From: an uncultured Demequina sp.
Lineage (GTDB): Bacteria > Actinomycetota > Actinomycetes > Actinomycetales > Demequinaceae
NCBI GenBank assembly: GCA_937925595.1
Contig: CALALQ010000413.1
Location: 1-42,343, forward strand
Direction: 5' to 3'
Length of the DNA: 42,343 bases
Part shown: piece after piece, positions 20,561 through 27,655 of the stretch
Position numbering within the stretch: position 1 is the stretch's first letter
Layout of the letters: the number at the start of each line of letters is the position of its first letter
Program-made: the position numbers and the translations under genes
Notes under the pieces: model-generated
What the model was told of the DNA's origin: nothing
The model's input: only the letters and a program-made list of their open reading frames with translations
Database searches by the model: none

Positions 20561-21082
20561 GTGACCAACTGGTACGTCATCACCGGCGGGCCCAGCTCGG
20601 GCAAGACCACCACCGTGAACCTGCTGCGGGACCGCGGCTACACCACCACCATCGAGCATGCCCGGCACTATCTCGACCTGCAGCGCATCGCCGGCCGCAC
20701 CGTCGAGGAGGTCCGGGCGAAGCAGCGGCAGTTCCAGCGCGGCGTCCTGGACATGCAGCTCGCGGAGGAAGCTGCCCTCGACCCGGACGCCACCGTGTTC
20801 CTCGACCGGGCCGTCCCCGACTCCCTCGCCTACTACCGCTTCCTCGATCTCGAGCCCGACCCCGCCCTGCTCACCGCGCTCGAGCACGTCGACTACCGCA
20901 CGACGTTCATCCTCGACCTGCTGCCCCTGGCCGCCGACTACGCCCGCACCGAGGACACCGCCGCCCAGCAGCGCATCCACGAACTGCTGACCCAGGTGTA
21001 CGAAGCGCTGCCCTTGCCGGTCGTGCGGGTTCCGGTCCTCAGCGCCGACGAGCGGGTGCAGTTCATCCTGGACCGGCTCTGA
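20561..21082 (+). CDS. Small AAA/P-loop ATPase (AAA_28-like)
   Basis: A 173-residue nucleotide-binding protein with a Walker A loop GGPSSGKTT at residues 9-17 and a Walker B-like strand ATVFLDRAVPDS. It resembles AAA_28/NadR-type kinases and nucleoside-triphosphatases. The GTG start follows AAAGGGCG. The gene is divergent from csoR and shares its operator region, so it may be copper induced. No substrate can be named; a nucleotide or cofactor kinase is as likely as a regulatory NTPase. Confidence 0.8.
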   Translation: MTNWYVITGGPSSGKTTTVNLLRDRGYTTTIEHARHYLDLQRIAGRTVEEVRAKQRQFQRGVLDMQLAEEAALDPDATVFLDRAVPDSLAYYRFLDLEPDPALLTALEHVDYRTTFILDLLPLAADYARTEDTAAQQRIHELLTQVYEALPLPVVRVPVLSADERVQFILDRL

Positions 21083-21185
21083 CCGCCTCGCCCGATCGGG
21101 ATGTCCTGTGCAACGCTTGGGGCCCAGGGCACATCTCACCGGCACAGGTCCAGGCGAGAACGCGCCCCACGGTCGAACAGGACGG

Positions 21186-21683
21186 ATGTCTCGGATGCCC
21201 ACTCAGAAACGTCTCCGGAAGGACCTGCTAGGCGGCGCTCTCACGACCGCGCTCGGCGTCTTCACCCTCGGGATCGGGGTCTACTTCCTGTTCCTTCGAC
21301 CCTCCCTCCTGCCAGAAGACATCCGGCATACGGGTATCGACGCCGCCACGCTGCCAGTGGCATTCGTGGACTGGCTCGGGATCGTCTTCTCGACCTGGGG
21401 CGGCTTCATCGCGGGGTTCGGGATCGTGCTGCTGGGCATCGGCGCGTCCCTGCTGTCCCGCCGCACGCTGTGGCTCTACCTCGGCACGGCGGCCGGGGTG
21501 CTCGTCGCCTTCGGACGCTTCGTCATCAGCAACATCCTGATCGGCTCGGACTTCCTGTGGTTCATCGCGACCATGTTCGTGCTGGCACTGGTGCTCGCAA
21601 CCGTCCTCGTCTTGAACGTCATCCGACGGCATCGGACGAACGAGACCGCCTCCTCCGACGTCGACCGAACCGCTAGACGCTGA
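21186..21683 (+). CDS. Hypothetical four-span membrane protein
   Basis: A protein of about 165 residues with four hydrophobic segments (GALTTALGVFTLGIGVYFLF, IVFSTWGGFIAGFGIVLLGIG, LWLYLGTAAGVLVAFGRF, WFIATMFVLALVLATVLVL) and a charged C-terminal tail. I take the ATG at 21186 (MSRMPTQKRL) because the frame upstream is hydrophilic and without a ribosome site; the next ATG at 21195 is also possible. No family recognised. It follows the P-loop ATPase on the same strand, and its end overlaps the convergent ackA by 11 bases. Confidence 0.7.
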   Translation: MSRMPTQKRLRKDLLGGALTTALGVFTLGIGVYFLFLRPSLLPEDIRHTGIDAATLPVAFVDWLGIVFSTWGGFIAGFGIVLLGIGASLLSRRTLWLYLGTAAGVLVAFGRFVISNILIGSDFLWFIATMFVLALVLATVLVLNVIRRHRTNETASSDVDRTARR

Positions 21684-22794
21684 CCGCTGCGAGCGACTGC
21701 CGGGCGATCTCGAGCCCCTCGTCCGTGGGAACGATCAGCACGGCGACCGGTGAGCTCGGGTCCGAGATCGCTCGCGCCCCGTCGGCCCTCGCCTCGTTGC
21801 GTGCCGGGTCGATCAGGATGCCCAGGCCCGCCATGCCGGAGACCACCGCCGCGCGCGTCGCGGCGGCGTTCTCGCCGACGCCGCCGGTGAAGACGATCGC
21901 GTCCGCTCCGCCGAGCTGGGCGAGGTAGGCGCCGAGATAGTGGCGCAGCCGGTGATGGTAGACGTCGAGCGCAGCGGCGGCTCTCGCATCCCCAGCGGCG
22001 GCCACGGCATGGATGTCGCGCATGTCCTCGGTGCCGGCCAGCGCCCGCAGGCCGCTCTCGCGCGTGAGCAGCGCCTCCAGCCGATCCCATGCTACGCCGG
22101 CGCGGCCGAGCGCGAGGAGCACCCCCGGATCCAGGTCCCCGGCGCGAGTGCCCATCACGAGCCCCTCCAGCGGCGTCATGCCCATCGAGGTTTCCACCGA
22201 GCGGCCGCCGGCCACTGCGCAAGCGGATGCCCCGTTGCCCAGGTGGAAGATGATCAGCCGAAGCTCCGACAGCGCGCGCCCGAGCAGTTCGGCAGTGCGG
22301 GCGGAGACGTGCTGGTAGGAGATGCCGTGGAAGCCGTATCGGCGGATCTGATGTCGCTCGACGAGGTCTGCGGGAAGCGCATACGATGCCGACGCAGCCG
22401 GCAGGGTGCGGTGGAACGCGGTGTCGAACACCGCGACGTTCGGGATGTCCGGGAATGCGGCGCGCGCAGCGCGGATGCCGGTCAGGTTGACCGGGTTGTG
22501 CAACGGAGCCAGGGTGGCGAGCTCGTCGATCTGATGTTCAACCTCGTCAGTAATCAGCGCAGCCGCTGCGAATCGGTCGCCGCCGTGCACGACGCGGTGG
22601 CCGATGACCGCGATGCGCTCGTGCTCCAGTCCGGCCAGCAGCGTGCTGATCACGGCGCCGTGCTCACGCCCATCCGCACCGGCGTGGCCGAGCCGCTCCA
22701 CGACGCCGCCCCGGATCGTCGTGCCCGTTTCCCCGTCGACCAGTCTCCACTTGACCGAGGATGAGCCCGCATTGAGGACGAAAACGACCGTCAT
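21673..22794 (-). CDS. ackA: Acetate kinase
   Basis: A 373-residue enzyme that converts acetyl phosphate and ADP to acetate and ATP. Family blocks are intact: VLNAGSSSVKWRL at the start, IGHRVVHGGDRF, DTAFHRTLP, YGFHGISYQHVS, HLGNGASACAV and TGGVGENAAATR. The start ATG at 22794 (MTVVFVLNAG) places the ATP-binding block at the N-terminus as usual; 18 upstream codons in frame are unlikely. It lies outside the copper operon, convergent with the membrane protein gene, but would complete the phosphoketolase route by using its acetyl phosphate. Immediately beyond its 5' end begins a truncated ccdA, so its own promoter region may have been rearranged. Confidence 0.94.
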   Translation of the reverse strand: MTVVFVLNAGSSSVKWRLVDGETGTTIRGGVVERLGHAGADGREHGAVISTLLAGLEHERIAVIGHRVVHGGDRFAAAALITDEVEHQIDELATLAPLHNPVNLTGIRAARAAFPDIPNVAVFDTAFHRTLPAASASYALPADLVERHQIRRYGFHGISYQHVSARTAELLGRALSELRLIIFHLGNGASACAVAGGRSVETSMGMTPLEGLVMGTRAGDLDPGVLLALGRAGVAWDRLEALLTRESGLRALAGTEDMRDIHAVAAAGDARAAAALDVYHHRLRHYLGAYLAQLGGADAIVFTGGVGENAAATRAAVVSGMAGLGILIDPARNEARADGARAISDPSSPVAVLIVPTDEGLEIARQSLAAVSV

Positions 22795-22857
22795 CCGCGA
22801 CCTCCCGAAGGCTCCACCACCGTAGTCGTCGGATTCTATGGTCTCCACCGCACCGAC

Positions 22858-23262
22858 TTGCGGCCTGCAGCACAGCGCACCGCGAAACTCGGCATCAGAC
22901 CCTCAACCGGCCTGGCCGGCGCACCTATGCTGGGCATCGCCTTCGGCCTCGGTTGGACGCCCTGTCTCGGCCCCACGCTCGCTGCGATCTCCGCACTCAG
23001 CCTCAGCGCCGCATCGGCACCACGGGGCGCACTGCTCGCCACCGTGTACTGTGTCGGCCTCGGCCTGCCGTTCCTGGCCCTCGCCGCCGGGCTGGGATGG
23101 GCGACCACAGCGACCGCGTTCCTGCGCCGGCACATCCGCGCGATCAACATCGCCAGCGGCGTCGCAATGATCGGAATCGGCATCTTCCTGATCAGCGGGC
23201 TGTGGACAATGCTCGTCTACTCGCTCCAAGGACTCATCAGCGGGACGGTCTTGCCGATCTAG
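22858..23262 (+). pseudogene. 5'-truncated ccdA remnant (C-terminal half)
   Basis: The 134 codons match the second half of the intact CcdA at 34424-35161: GIAFGLGWTPCLGPTLAAI here corresponds to GVALGIGWTPCIGPTLAAI there, followed by the same GLPFLALAAGLGWA and LRRHIRAINI segments. The first half, including the SPCVLPLVPG cysteine motif, is missing. Recognisable sequence begins at about 22820, 25 bases from the ackA start. With one of the two redox cysteines gone it cannot be a normal CcdA, so I call it a recombination remnant. It could still be translated from the TTG at 22858. Confidence 0.75.
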
Positions 23263-23578
23263 CTCATCACTAACTCGAGCCCTGTAGGCCGTCGCCGAAC
23301 CAGAAGCTGGGTCAGGCGCCGTCGGACGGAAGAGGACGGCGTATCCAGGCCGAGTAAAATGCGGCTGGTTTGACGAGCTGGAATCGCCAGTGTGCCTTTT
23401 CCTCGCGGTCGAATCCTGGGGCACTCATCCCAACCGCTCCCCGCGGTTCCGCATGAACGAGATCGGGTCGACGACTCAATCTTCTGGCCGAGCAGATGGT
23501 GGATTGATCGCCCGGGCGCGCGACTCTGCGACGACATCGGCGAGAAGCACAAGCAGCAAGGGCAAGGGCAAGAAAGAG
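23263..23578. other. Spacer without a convincing gene
   Basis: About 316 bases between the ccdA remnant and the IS element. Short frames on both strands have no ribosome sites or recognisable composition. A plus-strand frame ending in a Lys/Gly-rich tail (SSKGKGKKELGRV) runs into the IS and may be the end of an interrupted gene, but I cannot identify it. Confidence 0.4.
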
Positions 23579-24523
23579 CTAGGGCGTGTCTGACAAATAG
23601 TTCGGCGGCGCGCTGAGAGTCTGAGGTCGTGACGCGGTTTCAGGTGCTCTCGGATGCTCAGTGGTCGTTGCTCGAGGAGATGCTGCCGCGCCCGACCGGG
23701 CGCAGGGGACGGCCCTTCGCGGACGCGCGGTTGATAGTCGAGGGCATCGTCTACCGGTATCGGTGCGGGATCGCGTGGCGGGATCTGCCGGAGGTGTTCG
23801 GGCCGTGGCAGACGGTATGGACCTGGCATCACCGCATGGCCACGGAAGGCACCTGGGACAAGGTGCTCGCCACACTCACCGCCGCCGCGGACGAGGCGGG
23901 GCTGGTGGAGTGGTCGCTGTCGGTGGACTCCACGATCGCCCGCGCGCATCAGCAGGCGACGAACAGGAAGCGCCTCACAGGGGGCTGGATCGAATTACAC
24001 GAATCCGGGCGTCGAGCCGCCTGATCACGCGGTCGGCCGCTCCCGAGGCGGCCTGTCGACGAAGATCCACCAGCTCGTCGACGGCAACGGGCTCCCGCTG
24101 GTCGCGCTGCTGACAGCAGGCCAGGCCGGGGACTCGCCGATGTTCCTGCCGCTGATGGGACACCTGCGTGTCGCCCGTCCCGTCGGTCGGCCCCGCACTC
24201 GTCCGGACGCGGTCCGGGGTGACAAGGCGTACTCATCCCGCGCGATCCGCGGGCATCTACGCGCCCGCGGGATCAAGGCCGTGATCCCCGAGCCGTCCGA
24301 CCAGCAAGGCCACCGCAAGCGCCGCGGCTCACGCGGCGGACGCCCCGTCTGCCTCGACGCCGCCGACTACAAGGGCCGCAACGTCATCGAGCGCCGCTAC
24401 TGCCACATCAAGCAATGGCGAGGACTCGCCACCCGCTACGACAAACTCGCGATCACCTACCGGGCCGCTGTCATCCTCAACGCCGTCATCGCCTGGACCC
24501 GGCAATTGTCAGACATGCCCTAG
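23579..24523 (+). mobile_element. IS5-family insertion sequence
   Basis: An element of about 945 bases bounded by imperfect terminal repeats, CTAGGGCGTGTCTGACAA at 23579-23596 and its inverted partner CTAGGGCATGTCTGACAA (read from 24523 back to 24506), matching at 17 of 18 positions. Both ends carry CTAG, consistent with the target preference of the IS427 group of IS5. It encodes one transposase in two frames. Confidence 0.85.
23629..24523 (+). CDS. IS5-family (IS427-like) transposase in two overlapping frames
   Basis: Frame A (GTG 23629 to 24024) encodes the N-terminal part: LSDAQWSLLEEMLP, then YRYRCGIAWRDLPEVFGPWQTVW and the first catalytic Asp in SVDSTIARAHQ. The remaining part (HAVGRSRGGLSTKIHQL, then DKAYSSRAIRGHLR with the second Asp, and VIERRYCHIKQWRGLATRYDK with the Glu) is in another frame that ends at 24523, its TAG lying in the right terminal repeat. 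The shift falls near 23985-24020. IS427-group elements normally join two frames by programmed frameshifting, so this may be functional. A disabling indel is the alternative; I see no obvious A-rich slippery run. Confidence 0.82.
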
Positions 24524-24589
24524 CCGCGGGGCGATTGAGTAAGTACATAGCATCCGGTGTTAACGTTGCCGCGAGCGGGAGGACCGGGC

Positions 24590-25030
24590 ATGCACGTCGC
24601 ACTTCACAACGTTCGCACGCGGCTTTCGCTGCGCACGCTGGTACTGTTCGGCGCCACGGTGACCCTGATCATCGTCGGCTTGCTCGCACTGCATACGTTC
24701 ACCGCGGAGTCTGCAACGCACACAGTTGTCGGTGCTACAAGCCCTGTAGCTGACACCAATCCCATCGTGGTCACCGCTGGGTCCGACGAAGCTCAGATCG
24801 CATGCGATGCGCCGTGCGAGTCCAGTGCTGCGAAGTGGCCAGCTCACGATGACCTGCTGATGGCGTGCGTCCTGGCCGTGCTCGCCGGATTCCTCCTGCT
24901 CGCGCTTCCCAGGCCGGTACTTCGCCGCATCCCGGTCGTTCACGATCTCCACCCGCGGTCCAGGGACTTCGGCACTCCACATATGCCAGAAGCCCCGTCG
25001 CTCGTCGTGCTTTCGATCAGCCGCACCTGA
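24590..25030 (+). CDS. DUF6153-type small membrane protein (copy 2)
   Basis: A 146-residue protein with the same plan as the protein at 15963-16454: a first hydrophobic segment (LVLFGATVTLIIVGLLALHTF), an external linker with a Cys pair (CDAPCE), a second segment starting LLMACVLAVLAGFLLLAL, and a C-terminus PSLVVLSISRT. The ATG at 24590 has GGGAGGA six bases upstream. It stands alone just after the IS element, ahead of the lnt-cmtR block, so it may be the first gene of the second metal region. The copies are clearly paralogous at both membrane segments and the tail. Confidence 0.8.
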   Translation: MHVALHNVRTRLSLRTLVLFGATVTLIIVGLLALHTFTAESATHTVVGATSPVADTNPIVVTAGSDEAQIACDAPCESSAAKWPAHDDLLMACVLAVLAGFLLLALPRPVLRRIPVVHDLHPRSRDFGTPHMPEAPSLVVLSISRT

Positions 25031-25209
25031 ACCCCGCGCGCAACGAACAGTCTACCGACTCGTACCCCTCAACGGTTCGGACGAGCCGTAACTGGCGTCC
25101 CCTCTCCCGGCGCTGACACATTCCCAAGCCCATCTCAGGCGCCTAGCAAGCGAGGCGACACGATAGCACTCGCACCCGGGCTTGCCTCCGAGGTGCCCGC
25201 GATCACTCC

Positions 25210-25329
25210 GTGAACGTGATCGATGAGCGAGTCCGCGTCGCCCTCACGCGCCCCGGCACCACCGCTGTTGTGCGCACGCACCCCGCACTCAACCACTCAG
25301 AATTCCAAAGGACGAACCGACTCGTATGA
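25210..25329 (+). CDS. Doubtful 39-codon frame upstream of a membrane peptide
   Basis: A GTG-initiated frame (MNVIDERVRVALTRPG at its start) ends in a TGA that overlaps the ATG of the next small gene by four bases. There is no recognisable motif and no convincing ribosome site. The overlap is the only support, so it may be chance; otherwise this 295-base gap after the DUF6153 gene looks non-coding. Confidence 0.22.
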   Translation: MNVIDERVRVALTRPGTTAVVRTHPALNHSEFQRTNRLV

Positions 25330-25439
25330 ATGACCGAAAAAGCCTTCTCAAGAACTTCACCTTCTTCGTCGCCATCGGGACTGAGACCGCCATCCTTCTC
25401 GCCATCGGAAGCTACCTCCTGCTGGGAGCACTTCTCTGA
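25326..25439 (+). CDS. 37-residue single-span membrane peptide coupled to lnt
   Basis: A short frame beginning MNDRKSLLKNFTFFVAIG, with a basic N-terminus and one hydrophobic span (ETAILLAIGSYLLLGALL) carrying a Glu just before its core. Its TGA overlaps the ATG of lnt by one base (TGATG), so the two should be translated together. AAAGGACG lies upstream, somewhat far (about 13 bases). Composition and coupling favour a real small protein, perhaps an accessory subunit of the acyltransferase or of an efflux pump. No family recognised. Confidence 0.6.
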   Translation: MNDRKSLLKNFTFFVAIGTETAILLAIGSYLLLGALL

Positions 25440-27175
25440 TGTCACCACTGACGCTGCGTGAGCGACTCGACCGGCGTGACCGGTTCGCCGCCGATCCGCC
25501 GCAGGCGAGACCATCGCCCAGATGGGTGCGCAACGGGCGGGTCGATCGTCGACCCCCACATCTTCAAACGGACACACGGTTCCCAGGTGCTCGCCGGCGC
25601 GCACGCGAATGGTGGGCGATACCGGTCGCGGTGTCTGGTGGTGTCCTCAACGCCGCAGCCTTTCCCGGACTGGGCTGGTGGCCACTGATCCTCATTGGCA
25701 CTCCACTCCTTCTCGCTCCCCTCATCGCCGCGCGGTTTCGGATCGCGGTGCTCTCCGCGGTGGTCGGAGCGGCCGCTTTCTGGGGAACCCACACGTACTG
25801 GCTGACGGTGTACCTCGGCGCGGCGCCGTGGTTGGGGCTTGCAGGGCTGCAAACCGTGTTCATGGCAACAGCCGGGGTCATGATGGCGTTCACGTGGCGG
25901 TCGGCGGAGCAGGCGATACCGGGCGCAGTGGCACGGTTGGCCGTGATCCCTATCACCATCGGCGCTCTCTGGACGGTCCGCGAGATGGTCACCGGGGCCT
26001 GGCCATACGGCGGGTTCGCATGGGGAGACCTCGCCTACTCGCAGGCCGACAGCCCGCTGGGAGAGCTCGCCGCGTGGACCGGGTTGGACGGGCTGACGTT
26101 CCTCCTGGCAGGGATCAGCGCCCTCACAGTCCAGGCCATCCGCGACCGGCGGCACCTTCCACGCAGCCTCCTTGCTCTCCCCGCCGCGGTGCTGGCAGCA
26201 CTCGTCGCCGTGCCTGCGTTTCCCATCGAGGTCATCGGGACGATGCGCATCGGAGCGGCGCAAGGGAATTCGGAAGCCGGGTTGCTCGCCCGGAACCAGC
26301 CGGGCAGGATCCTCCAGGATCACCTTGCTGCGACCACCCCGCTACGGGGGCAGGACCTGGACCTTCTGGTGTGGCCAGAGAACGCGGCGGACATCGATCC
26401 GCTGCGGAACCGGGACGTCGCGAATATTCTCGACCAGCTCGCGGCGCAGGTGGATGCGCCGGTCCTCGTCGGCACGATCACCGCCGACGGTGATCGGACG
26501 TTCAACAGCGCGCTGCTCTGGGAGCAAGGTGAGGGTGCAACCGCCCAGTACGACAAGAAGCACCCGGTGCCGTTCGCGGAGTACCTTCCGGACCGGGACT
26601 TCTGGTATCCGCTGGCCCCGGACTTGTTCTCGCTGGTCCCTCGCGACCTTTCCATCGGCGCTCGTTCGAATGTCCTGGACATCGGCGATGTTCCCGCGGG
26701 AGTCGCGATCTGTTTCGACATCGTCGACGATGCGTTGATCCGGGAGATGGTCGATGGTGGCGCCCAACTGATTCTCGCGCCGACGAACAATGCCGACTTC
26801 GGTCGGACCGACCAGAGCGCTCAGCAGCTTGCGATCGCCCGGATGCGAGCGATCGAGAGCGGCCGCAGCGTGGTGAATGCGTCCACGGTGGGGGTTTCGG
26901 CGATGATCGGCCCCGACGGCGCTGTGATCAACCAGCTCACTCCGTTCGCTCCCGGCGCCATGATCGCTGAGGTGCCCCTGAGTTCGACGATCACCCCGGC
27001 CATGGCGTGGGCAACGCCCCTCTCCTGGGTAATCGCGCTCCTCGGTGTCGGAGGCGCAATCACGCTGGGTCATGTCCGGAGAATCATCACCGGGGGGACC
27101 TCTTCGGGTTCCCAACCCCGGGGGCCGGGCTCACTCCGCTCCGACCCGCATGACGATCACGCTGGGCCCAACTAG
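25439..27175 (+). CDS. lnt: Apolipoprotein N-acyltransferase (copy 1)
   Basis: A 578-residue membrane enzyme that adds the N-acyl chain to the modified cysteine of lipoproteins. An N-terminal half of several membrane spans is followed by a nitrilase-fold domain with the triad Glu314 (VWPENAADID), Lys373 (YDKKHPVPFAEY) and Cys425 (AICFDIVDD), and the APTNNADFGRTDQSAQQ segment. A last span precedes a polar tail. The start is fixed by the TGATG overlap with the 37-residue peptide gene; the first 60 residues are charged and may be cytoplasmic. It lies directly upstream of cmtR and a metal ATPase, an uncommon place for a lipoprotein-modifying enzyme. A paralogue lies at 37467-39035. Confidence 0.92.
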   Translation: MSPLTLRERLDRRDRFAADPPQARPSPRWVRNGRVDRRPPHLQTDTRFPGARRRAREWWAIPVAVSGGVLNAAAFPGLGWWPLILIGTPLLLAPLIAARFRIAVLSAVVGAAAFWGTHTYWLTVYLGAAPWLGLAGLQTVFMATAGVMMAFTWRSAEQAIPGAVARLAVIPITIGALWTVREMVTGAWPYGGFAWGDLAYSQADSPLGELAAWTGLDGLTFLLAGISALTVQAIRDRRHLPRSLLALPAAVLAALVAVPAFPIEVIGTMRIGAAQGNSEAGLLARNQPGRILQDHLAATTPLRGQDLDLLVWPENAADIDPLRNRDVANILDQLAAQVDAPVLVGTITADGDRTFNSALLWEQGEGATAQYDKKHPVPFAEYLPDRDFWYPLAPDLFSLVPRDLSIGARSNVLDIGDVPAGVAICFDIVDDALIREMVDGGAQLILAPTNNADFGRTDQSAQQLAIARMRAIESGRSVVNASTVGVSAMIGPDGAVINQLTPFAPGAMIAEVPLSSTITPAMAWATPLSWVIALLGVGGAITLGHVRRIITGGTSSGSQPRGPGSLRSDPHDDHAGPN

Positions 27176-27196
27176 ATGAATCGTCAGCTATCACTG

Positions 27197-27209
27197 TATA
27201 GTCACTATA
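27197..27209 (+). promoter_or_regulatory. Palindromic operator and leaderless promoter of cmtR
   Basis: The 13-base palindrome TATAGT-C-ACTATA ends on the A of the cmtR start codon. Its left arm TATAGT is a good -10 element, with exactly six bases before the ATG, the spacing of leaderless actinobacterial transcripts. A repressor bound here would block its own promoter. Confidence 0.6.
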
Positions 27210-27544
27210 TGCTGACTATTGCTTCACGTCTGGACGTGATGAATCGTCTTGGCCGTGCGATGGCCGATCCGACGCGGTCGCGCATCCTGCTGAGCCTGCT
27301 CGACGGACCGGGCTACCCCGCCGAGCTTTCGCGCGATCTGGAGCTCACTCGCACGAACGTGTCCAACCACCTCTCGTGTCTGCGCGGGTGCGGGTTGGTT
27401 GTCGCCACCCCCGAAGGCCGCCGTACCCGGTACGAGATTGCCGACCCGCACCTGACTCGTGGGTTGGCACAGCTGCTGGAGTCGGTGGTCGCAGTCGACG
27501 AAGGTGCGCCCTGCGTCGACGACGGCTGCACCTGCTGCGCCTAA
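27209..27544 (+). CDS. cmtR: CmtR-type ArsR/SmtB metal sensor (Cd/Pb)
   Basis: A 111-residue winged-helix repressor. Counting from the ATG at 27209 (MLTIASRLDV), cysteines fall at 57 and 61 (NHLSCLRGCGLV) and 102 (GAPCVDDG), the exact Cd/Pb ligand positions of M. tuberculosis CmtR, whose protein also starts MLT. The longer start at 27176 would shift this numbering and includes the operator, so I reject it. Three more cysteines (GCTCC) close the C-terminus and may add affinity. It lies 111 bases ahead of the P1B ATPase it presumably controls, as cmtR does with ctpG in mycobacteria. Confidence 0.92.
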   Translation: MLTIASRLDVMNRLGRAMADPTRSRILLSLLDGPGYPAELSRDLELTRTNVSNHLSCLRGCGLVVATPEGRRTRYEIADPHLTRGLAQLLESVVAVDEGAPCVDDGCTCCA

Positions 27545-27655
27545 GAGGTCCCGCGGGATGCCTCCCGCACACTGATCGCCAGCCAAGAACACTCCACATC
27601 GTCGCGCGTCACTCGCGGCGCGAGCGGACGTCTGCACAATCCCAAGGAAAGACTG

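Noticed and set aside
23380..23440. A stretch resembling a tRNA T-arm (TCGAATCC)
   Set aside because: It cannot be folded into a cloverleaf with an acceptor stem or anticodon arm; chance match.
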